Origin: Haliclona indistincta
Taxonomy: Eukaryota > Porifera > Demospongiae > Haplosclerida > Chalinidae
Assembly (NCBI GenBank): GCA_964017065.1
Contig: OZ024783.1
Coordinates: 13,452,040-13,516,039, forward strand
Reading direction: 5' to 3'
Length of the DNA: 64,000 bases
This document shows positions 12,086 to 22,500 of the stretch, in pieces; position 1 is the stretch's first letter; every line of letters begins with the position of its first letter. The position numbers were made by a program, and so were the translations under genes. The notes beneath the pieces are model-generated. The model saw only the letters and a list, made by a program, of their open reading frames with translations, had not been told where the DNA came from and did not search any database.

Positions 12086-13507
12086 TGTGGAAGAAAATGA
12101 ACAATTATGCACACAAAACCAGTGCATCAGCATAGTTACGTTCATGCATATTTACGTTCATGATATTAGCGGCTTAGCTTATATACTGGAAGTGACATGT
12201 ATTATAATTAAACTGCTGTATAATATTATCTATGTCTTAGATAGGTACTTGTAATTTTTTATAGTACCTGACTTGCTTTAGCGTTTGTGTTGTTTTTATT
12301 GTTTGTTTTTGTGTACTTTAGTTAGTTCTTTTTGTATAGTTAGCTGTTTTGTTTTTTCTTCCTTTGCATCTAAGTGAAGTAGTTAGCCTTATTATTAACA
12401 ATAATAACAGCTGTACTACTCTTTTTAGTATGTAACACCTATCTACAATTACCATCACTGTCTTATTCTCATCATCATAACTATATTGTTTTATAATAAA
12501 TTATAGTACTCAGCACAGCTTATTTTGAATGTATGTACACCGCAGCAGTTTTCAAATTGGTTGTCATAATAATGGGTCAGTGATATATGGTGGTTAGCCT
12601 GTCAACCATACACATCTAGGGCTTGAGCATTTTACTATCATGCATTATTATGCATACATGTAGATGATAATAATTATGACAGAACAGAACTGGTCGAGGT
12701 GCTGCATGGTAGCAGGCATGTATGTGGTACCACTACCACATATACAGCATGTACTGATTACAGATACATGTATGTAACCATTTGCAACTTTTCCTGCTAA
12801 CAAATTAAAAGGTCTTAGTAATAAAAGTTATTACAATAGTTGGGTGCAGTTTATTAATAGTTCAGTATGCATGAGTCGATGATAATTGATCAATGATACA
12901 TTCATGATTCAAACAGTGAGGATGAACTGCAGGAGATCAGCCAGCTCCACTGCACGGTCACGAGAGGGTGTTTGTGCATGATGGGTCCATGAATTGGTTT
13001 CTTATCAACCGATCTGTCAAGAGCTGCAAACCTGATGAACCAGAACTTAGAAAGCATGTTCAGGTTGGTCCTACATCATAATGATGGGCTGCTGCAGTGA
13101 GCTAGCTAAGCATGTTGTGCGTGTAATAACTTAGCTCACACCGCAAATGTGTCTGCAATAGTATTGACCAGCAAAGGGAACTCTCTCATTGAATTGACAG
13201 CATGCATTTAAATAGCACAGAGCATGCACACAATAGATACAAGACAACATGACCAATACCAGACACTGAGTCTACAGCATGAACCAAAAATATAGATTAT
13301 GATAAAAATAGAGTTCCAATGTCCATGATCATTACAGTGCGGAGAACTGATCATGAGAATAATATAGTCATAAATAAAAATGAGATCATCAGGGAATGGT
13401 AAAGGAGAAGGAGTGTTGCATAGTCCCACATACTGCAATAGACATCAGTAGTATAAACCAGAATTAGGTAAGCAAGAATACACGATGAGATACTTACATT
13501 AATGCAG
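12086..13507. other. Intergenic stretch between ZU5 and ROCO-Death genes
   Basis: AT-rich DNA between convergent genes. One exon-like piece lies at about 12935-13067: it follows a CTGCAG acceptor, includes HERVFVHDGSMNWFLINRSV and ends before GTTGGT. I do not recognise it and no partner exon was found. Confidence 0.4.
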
Positions 13508-16500
13508 CTAGTATTGGTAGAAGAACAAACTGATAGCAGCAAATATGACAATGATACTTGCCCATGCACGACAGTTAGTGCAAAGAAGAATGATGAACTG
13601 AACAAGACTGTTTCTTATCTGCTGCCAACAAGTAGTAGGGAGCACATTGTCAGGAGTATTGACGGAGGAAACAGGTTTGGAGACACCACCCACGTTAGAG
13701 ACAGAATCCAATACTGTACGAGGTGAGATGTCTATAAAATAGAGACACACAAGTTAGCAACAAAAAATACAATTAATAATGCAAAATTTGAAATTAAAAT
13801 TCTAAGGTATTATGCTCAACATTAATTTTGTTACCTGGTGGTGAGTCTGCAATATCACTGGTAACTGTGTCTTGATCCTTTACAGCTGCTGCCAGGTCGG
13901 CCCAAGATGCATTAGGAGAGTTATTCAACCAAACATCAAACATTTCAGCTTTCATTCTCTCGACTCCGTGCATATGGTAGGTGATCTCGATCTTCCTTAA
14001 TTGACTCATTGTTAGACCCAGTCGTCGACCAAGACCATGCCAGTCAGTGACACTGCTGACTGCTTCAAGAAGCAGGTTCACTGAGAGAGGAGAGGCTGAG
14101 AGAACACAAACAACACTGCATGAGCTATGTTACGAAATAATAATCTATTGTGTACATTGTGGAACCTCTCTATAACGGACAAGTTTGAAATTTCTTTTTG
14201 TCCGCTATTATGGAGGTGTCAATCTGTATTGCTATGTACATCACCAAATTGAACGTTATATGGAGGTGTCCACTATTAGGAGTGTCCGTTAAGAGGGGTT
14301 CCACAGTACAATTTAAGACTATGCACAGTCCATATCAAAGTATATGGTACATAACTCACTGAGTGTTCTAGAGTGGTCCCTAGTAGCTGTGGGTAGCTGT
14401 GTATCAGTAGCTGTGTGACTGATGATGTCCTCCTTCAGCTCAGTCATGTTTGTGTCTATAGTACCACACAATAACTCTAATACACAATGGTTCATAATGG
14501 CATACCAGCTGGTGACTGCAGCCAACGCAACTCCTGTTCCCTCAATGCACACCTCTTCCTTGTTAGTTCACACTGAGCTCTTGGTGGTCCTGACGTGCTT
14601 GGTTTGCAGAGGATGTGGCGAGATTCTCTCTGTGGGTTACAGGAGCAGGGAAAGGAGTCCTCGATAGTGATGCTGTCTACATCAAAGCTGAGCCTCTTCT
14701 CTGTTTCAAATATTGTCTCGCGGATAAAGGAACGAATTACGGAGCACTCACTGTCACTGAAAGAGTAGTGGATCTCTAGTTGAAGCTGTCTCTCGATAAT
14801 GATGATGTCACCTCCACTGTGGTATTCAAGAACAAAGATGTTTCTGTACTGCAGTTGATCACTGACAATGACAAACGCATCAGAAGACAATAGCGACACG
14901 ATCAGCGTAGGAGAAAACGCAGGAGGAAGAGGATTATACTGACCATCAAGTTGAGCTCTCAACCTCACTATCCACGGGTAAGAGGGTCGTCGACCTTTCA
15001 TTAACTCACGCTCTTCTTCCTTCGAGGCACAGCGTAGTACACACGGCATAAAGAACTCATTTGACTTCTCGATAATGGCCACAGCCTTTACCTCAGCAAG
15101 GAGGTTGATAAATGCCTTAGCATTGAGCAGGTCTGGAAACTGGAAACACTCTGCCAGTGTGTGTCGGTCAAAGCAGCCGTGCTGTTGGAAGTGTTTCCTG
15201 GCACCAGCAGGATGGTCGATGCCAAACAGATCATGGAGCTCGTCCTCATTGACAAATGACACACCAATCAGGAGGGAGACCAGGTCAAAGATGGGCTTCA
15301 GCTCTATGATAACCAGTGCCCGGTAATGTAAGACGAGGTTGAGGTAATGGAAGAATGTGATTGCCTTCCTGGTCTCCTGCTCATCCATATCCAGTGACCT
15401 GCCGATATCCACACACTCCTGCAGTGATAGAATGGCTCTCTGCTTGGCCTTAGATGAGGACAAAAGACTAAGATAGAACCCAAACCATCGTAGCTTTATT
15501 GTAACCTCTACGGATGGGCTCTTGCTGACTAGCCGTCGTAACTCCATCATGTATTGCCTTCTCTTCTTCTTGTCACTGATGATTGCATTGATAGGGAGGA
15601 TGGGCTTGCCCTTATAGTTGATACGGAGTCGCTCGTAGGCTTTCAGGCTCTCGGCTAGGATGGTATTCTTGTCATCAAGTGACTCACTCGCACACTCGTC
15701 TACTTTGTCGGCAAACGTGCCGATGACCGCGAAACGTGCATTGCCATGGCAATCCGATGAAGGGCTCAAAGAGGGAAGAAAGGAAGACATTGATTTAGCG
15801 AGAGACTCTAGTAGCTGCCTATATGAGTACTGGAGCATTGTATCAGCCATGCTGATAGAGTGGCCTCGTATACAATATGAGAACTGTGGGATGGCATCTA
15901 ACCGCTCATTAAGCTTCAGAGTGAAGAGGGCTAGACACTTGTTGCGGACAAAGAGAGGGAAAACATCCAGATAGTTTGGTTGACCACCAGAGTCAGACAT
16001 TAGTAGTAATCTGGTACGAAAGAGGCGGGTTGATCCACGGACCTTGGGCAGTCGTTGCATGATGTCTGTCAATATCTGAGGAAAGTCTCGTCTGTGCTTG
16101 GTTGTATCACCAGGAGCTGCTGGAGGAGAGTGGGCTGGGTCAGAGAGGGTAGGGGTAGCTCCTGTCTCATGCTGCTGCAGGACAGCACCTTGCTGCTCTG
16201 TACCAAGATGATCGACAAGTTTAGCCAGAGCCTCGATCGTCTCACAAACCATGTCAAGCATTCTGTCAGGAGTGAGCTCCTCCCACTCCACATCCTCAGA
16301 ACTGTCATCTCCCACTATGATGGAACATGATGGTGGCTCAGCAACGCCAGTGCTATGGCGCTCCACAGCAGGGGGTCGACCCATGGCTAGATCAATAACC
16401 GATGTTTTTCCGGTAGCTGGAGGACCTTGTGTTGTCACATTAGAGATACTGACAGTGACGTTATAGCCCAGCTTGTCCATGGCTTCATCATTGCTCACTG

Positions 16501-19500
16501 TACAGAGAGAGAAGGAATAGTAATACTATAGCATTGGCAACTTTACATGTATGAGTTATATACTCTACCCGTTCTTCAAAGGAACCGCCAGTGGAACAAA
16601 TTGAATGCTCCATTAAATTCTAGCAAAGTGACCGCCAACGAGTGTAACAAACGAATTGTTACAGCGTGGTCAAAGACAGTTATCATCAAAGAAACTCACA
16701 AATCTGCTTGTGGGCGGAGCAAACGCTGTAGAAAGAGTAAAAATTTTATTCAATGAGCGGACAAGCCACGCCCACCAAAATGGATTTGTGAACTGAATGG
16801 CTCGTGGTGAGCAAACGTATGCATGCGTTTTTGCGTAAAGTGTTTAGTCTGTCAGTCACAAGGCCGCGAATATTTAATTAGTTTCGTGGTTTGCACAAGA
16901 ATTGAGCTACAGAGGTCAGCTAAGAACGCAGCAAGGTCATTTGTGGCGCCAGAGGTAGGCAAAGTTCACCCGCTCCGCTTGCCCGCCCTCCCCCCTCCCA
17001 CCCACCCTGGTTGCTACCTTTAAATTAAAGAAAAACTATGTCGTAAAACATTTGGGTCCCTCGGCCCTCTAGCTCCACCCTAGGACCGCCCAGCAGTTGG
17101 TAAAGTCGCTGTGAAGTACTAGATGGTTAGCCAGAAAAAACAGCACGCAAATCAAGCCGTTTCTATAGTTCGCCGTGTAGTCCCTTAATGCTCAATAGTT
17201 AGCTAAAAATAGCACTCTAGACAATGAATAGTATTACATACCATTTAAGGGACTACACGTCGAACATCAGAATGACGAAAATTTCAGTTTCTTCGGGCAA
17301 ACAAAGTGTGGTCAAAGACAGTTATCATCAAAGAAACTCACAAATCTGCTTGTGGGCGGAGCAAACGCTGTAGAAAGAGTAAAAATTTTATTCAATGAGC
17401 GGACAAGCCACGCCCACCAAAATGGATTTGTGAACTGAATGGCTCGTGGTGAGCAAACGTGTGCATGCGTTTTTGCGTAAAGTGTTTAGTCTGTCAGTCA
17501 CAAGGCCGCGAATATTTAATTAGTTTCGTGGTTTGCACAAGAATTGAGCTACAGAGGTCAGCTAAGAACGCAGCAAGGTCATTTGTGGCGCCAGAGGTAG
17601 GCAAAGTTCACCCGCTCCGCTTGCCCGCCCTCCCCCCTCCCACCCACCCTGGTTGCTACCTTTAAATTAAAGAAAAACTATGTCGTAAAACATTTGGGTC
17701 CCTCGGCCCTCTAGCTCCACCCTAGGACCGCCCAGCAGTTGGTAAAGTCGCTGTGAAGTACTAGATGGTTAGCCAGAAAAAACAGCACGCAAATCAAGCC
17801 GTTTCTATAGTTCGCCGTGTAGTCCCTTAAGAAAGGGTAAAGCGCAGCTTCTGATCGGCGCCATTCTTGCCGCTAGACAGTTAGCGGCGCAGCGCACGCA
17901 AAAACACGTAATCGATAAACGCTCATATTGGATGAATATCATTATAACACGGCAGAGAATCGAAGTCACAGCTATAAGTTGGTGTTCTCGCTGACCACGT
18001 TTGCGCATGGATGGCGCTAGCTTAAAAACTAGTGAAAACTACAAGTATCTGGCTATCCAGAGATCAAGTGGTTTTTCTTAACTCGCAAAGATGTCCTGAT
18101 TTCAGCCTTAACACTTTATCAACAAAAAATCGTCAAATTCTGGTACATTTAGGGCTCATACTTCACTATGCTTGGAAGTTAAGCTCTCTAACTTTCTGAG
18201 ATTAAAACTGAATAGTCATTCAAACAGACTGCAAAGGGAATTTTCTTAACTCAGCTCCATGCTATTTTCCAGGCCTTAACACATTTTTTCACAATTGCAA
18301 ACCAATGGCTGGTACACAAGCAGCAACAACTTTACTGTCAACTAGCATAATCAGTCCAGATTTTCTACACACACTACAGAATGATGTGTGAACACTCATA
18401 GCAAATTTCAGTCCAATAACAACTATAGTTACTATATACTTGTTAACCACAAAACACAAAAGTGGCTCCTCTAGATTAAAAGCACTGTATTAACTGTACA
18501 ACAATGCTCTGTCATATATCGAGCAACAATGGAACGTCAAGCATTTACTGTACATGAAAAAATTAATTATTGAACAAGTATAGTACTAACCTGTACACTG
18601 ACCATCAGTAAGTCCTGTAAGATAGTTTATCGTGTATTGATTTCCTTGCTCTCTTGCTAAATCGAGTGGAGTACTGCCCTCCTATAGTGTAACAATAGAA
18701 TAGTGTGAATAATAATGATACACAAATAATTAAAGTAGTGATGCACTGATACCAGCATCGGTATCGGTATCAATGCTGATACTCAGTGTATCAGTACTGT
18801 ATCGGTATGCTTACCGTCAAGTTACCGAAACACAATTCAAGGTTATGACCATATAGCTAGAGTAAATTGCTATACTATGTCTTCAAGTTCAATGAATTTA
18901 TTTAGTCTATCTTGGCTGTGTGCTGTGAGTTTAATAAAGATAGTGTCATTTTCAATTAGGAATCTAAAATTTAAGACTATCGGTATCTGTAATCGACAAG
19001 CTTATAGATGGAAAGTATCAGTAGATGTACTCAATATAGTATCGGTCATTGCCAGCTAATAACGACATCCTGTTACAATTTCCGTATACTATCAAAACTT
19101 AGGTACGTATATTCACTTTAGTTAATGTATTGTGTTCATTAGAAGATGAACTTCTACTCGACGTCCTGACTTCCACAAACTAGATTTTCAATTTCTCTAC
19201 CCATGGAAGCAAACTTCAGCCTATTAGCTATCGATTGAGCTAAAAATGTTGCAGTAGTGTTGAAAAAAGTCCGTTCCAAAATGCGCTTCAAAGTCGCGAC
19301 TATCGACCAATTCCTAAATGTATTAGTTGATGTCAAAATGTGATTTTTATCGATTTTTGAGCGACTGTAACTAAAAATTTAAACTCGATTTTGAGTTTAT
19401 CTACCCCAGGTCTAATAGAACAGGGTCTGAAGATTTGAATGGTGTGTTCAAAATTGAAATCCAAAGAAAAAAGTAGGTTCCACTTTTGAGGTGAAGTTAG

Positions 19501-22500
19501 GTAAGAAACAAGTTTACCCGGAAGAAATGAAGTACAGCATTTGCGTTTAGGACAGTTTGAGCATGGTTTATTCTGTTTAAACTACAGCGCTAGTATCTCA
19601 GACTATCCCTAGACTGTCTAGAAACTAGTACTAGCAATTCTAGTGTAGCGAAGGCCGAGGAAGAAGCCCAGAAGTCACTCATGACCGCCATTCTCTATGA
19701 GCTCTGATATTGTCGCGCTGCTTACTTCTGTTCTGAAAAGAACATTGTTACAGGTGATACATAAGCTTGAGCTTCTTAGTATAGCTATACACAACCGTGT
19801 TGGAACAGTAGACGTCTACTGCAAGCGTTTGTAGAGCTGTGAAGTCGCCTACCTGTAGCATGCTAGCAAACGGCAACAATTAAGGCTTTGTAGTTCAGAG
19901 CGAAGGAAGCAGACGTTCGAGGCGCACCAATAGGAGTCCTTTTCAGTACCACAGACGCTACTGGGACTAGTAGAAACTGTGCAAGAAGACGCACAGTGAA
20001 CTATGATCCAAGGTAACCTTCACGGAACGGAGCGGTTGTCATTAGCAACCCGTTATATTAATCGTGTTACATTACAAGTAAATCGTGTTCTGTGCATAAA
20101 CGTAATTCCGTGTGATGTCCTTTATTTCTGGTGATGTAAAACTGTGCACATCAGATAGTACACAATTGAGTACACTGGCTCTGCACTGAACGACTGCATT
20201 GAGATTAGACAAATTTTTGTCGGAATAATAAAAGCTGGTTTGCTGTTTGTTAGAGACACTTATAGCTACTCTGAGGGCATACATAGATCAGCTATAGGAT
20301 TACCACTGTATTACATTAGCTACTATAATCCACCAAAACATGTGTAAGAGCGACAGAACAGCACTGCATGGTTAGGACAAACTCAAATGAACGGTATGAT
20401 ACGTACACATGAATCAATATTGAGATCCTCTACAGTACCGCTCACGAGTAAGTGGACCAACACCCGCGGGAGACTCGCAGGCAACCCGGGGGTAATTTTG
20501 TCTTGCCCGCGGAACCGTGTATCATTAACCGCGGGTAGATGCGAATACAGAGTGCATCACGCGCTGGTGCGGATACGTGCAAGCACTGTATATGCTCGCG
20601 AAAGTCACACAACGACAACGTGCGTCTGCCTAGCTATCTAGCGGGACGCGAGTGCATGCAAGGCTGCATTAGGGCCGCGGGTTAGTGTGGTGCGGGCAGC
20701 GGGTACACGTTCACGGACACGCGGGCACCCCCGAGTTACGCGCGGTTAGCCCGCGGGTTTGAGTACACTTACTCGTGAGCGGTACTGTATATTAGCTGCT
20801 ATGACATCATCAAGACAACTATTAGTGACAGACACAGTGCACGTTATTAGCCTTACATTACATCTGTACACTAGCTAGATTCTATCAGGAAGAACCTCAC
20901 ACATGACCCCGCCCCCTGTACCACACCCCATGGAAGACAGGATTAATGCCCATAGGCCCAGGACTAATACAGTACACACCACATTTTTATTGGCATGCGA
21001 GAATTGTTGTCTAACTGTGCTGTGTATGTCTTTGATATCACAAAATAAGCACCACAAAGAAAATGCACAGAAAATAATTATACTATTAATTATATCGGTA
21101 AATTAAAATTCGGTAAAATTATTACATGTAGCCAGCAATGTATGAGTTAAGCACTTTAAATAGTGATTATTGTGTTTCATGAGAACAGCTTTATTCAACA
21201 ACACAGCAATATCAGTATCACTAGACACACATGGACTCACTTTAGAGGTTGCATCAATTGCTGCACCAGCAGCAACAAGCAGTTGAGCTGTTGCCACATT
21301 ACCATACTGTGCACAGAGATGAAGTGGTGTCTTACCAAGCTTTAGAATAAACAACAAGTGAAGAACACATGATTATTGAGTGTGAGCTTGTTAGTGGTGT
21401 CAAGCACAACACATGGTAACTAGTCTTGTTGGTATAATAACAATATACTACAAATACACACAATAAAACATTCAGTAACTAGTGTATTACTGTAACAGTA
21501 ACAGATGGTGACTGATATTGTGTGTACCAGTACAGTATGACACATTACAATAGTTTACTGACTACAGATCACAGGAAATACTATTATCATTTGACGTGTC
21601 CTGCAATAGTCTGCTAGTGGACCAGTTAAGGAGCAAGCCAGAGCAAGAAAACAATCACTATGATGAGATCACTGTAGCACTGTATTTTGTTCATACAGAT
21701 CAATGAGCACATGCACTACAAGCAAAATGACACTACACATTTTCACACTGACCACACCCAGTGTGTGTGTGTGTATTACCATACCTTATTGCGTGAGTCA
21801 ACCACTATCCCAGGCTGTGACAATAAAACGTCAACAACCTGGGAGTGTCCCCACAATGAGCTAACATGAAGAGGAGTCCACTGTATAATAGTAGAGAATA
21901 ATGACAACAAAAACACAGTGAGTGGTAATAAATGAGTACATAATAAATATTGTGTTATAAAGTAAGTCTCCCACTGATCAAACAGTGTCCTCCATGATGT
22001 ACATGTATCTATTGATGCCTACATCATTCCATTTACTGCTCCTATACATGTTCTCACTCACAATGTCTCACATTATACAAAAGAGAGGAATGGAAAGCTC
22101 ACGACACCACACTATCAAGTAGTGTTCGACTGACATGCAGTCAGCAGTCAAAATGAAACAGCAAAGCACATGTATAAATAGGTTCTCCCCTCATAATTAT
22201 ACATTACATGTACAAGCATGGTACACTCCATTTAGCCTGACACTGAGACAAAGTCAACTATAGTTTGACCATTTGCACTTCAATTTGTCAGGTGTAACAA
22301 CAATGTACGTAGGAATGAGATGATGTATCTAGTAGAAATATCTCACATGTACAGTACATGTAGTCAATGATGGACACACTTGAACAGACATACAGAACCA
22401 AAAGCTCAACCACTGACTGTGTGTGGTAGTAGATATACTGATGTGTGAATCTGTTACTAGTACACATCATGTCATGTGACCAGGGCTTCAAATTAACTTT

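Noticed and set aside
14319..14552. Separate small gene starting MCIEGTGVALAAVTSW downstream of the ROCO frame
   Set aside because: Its second half is the exon 14360-14455 of paralogue A after a 50-nt intron; the first half is ROCO sequence read in the wrong frame.
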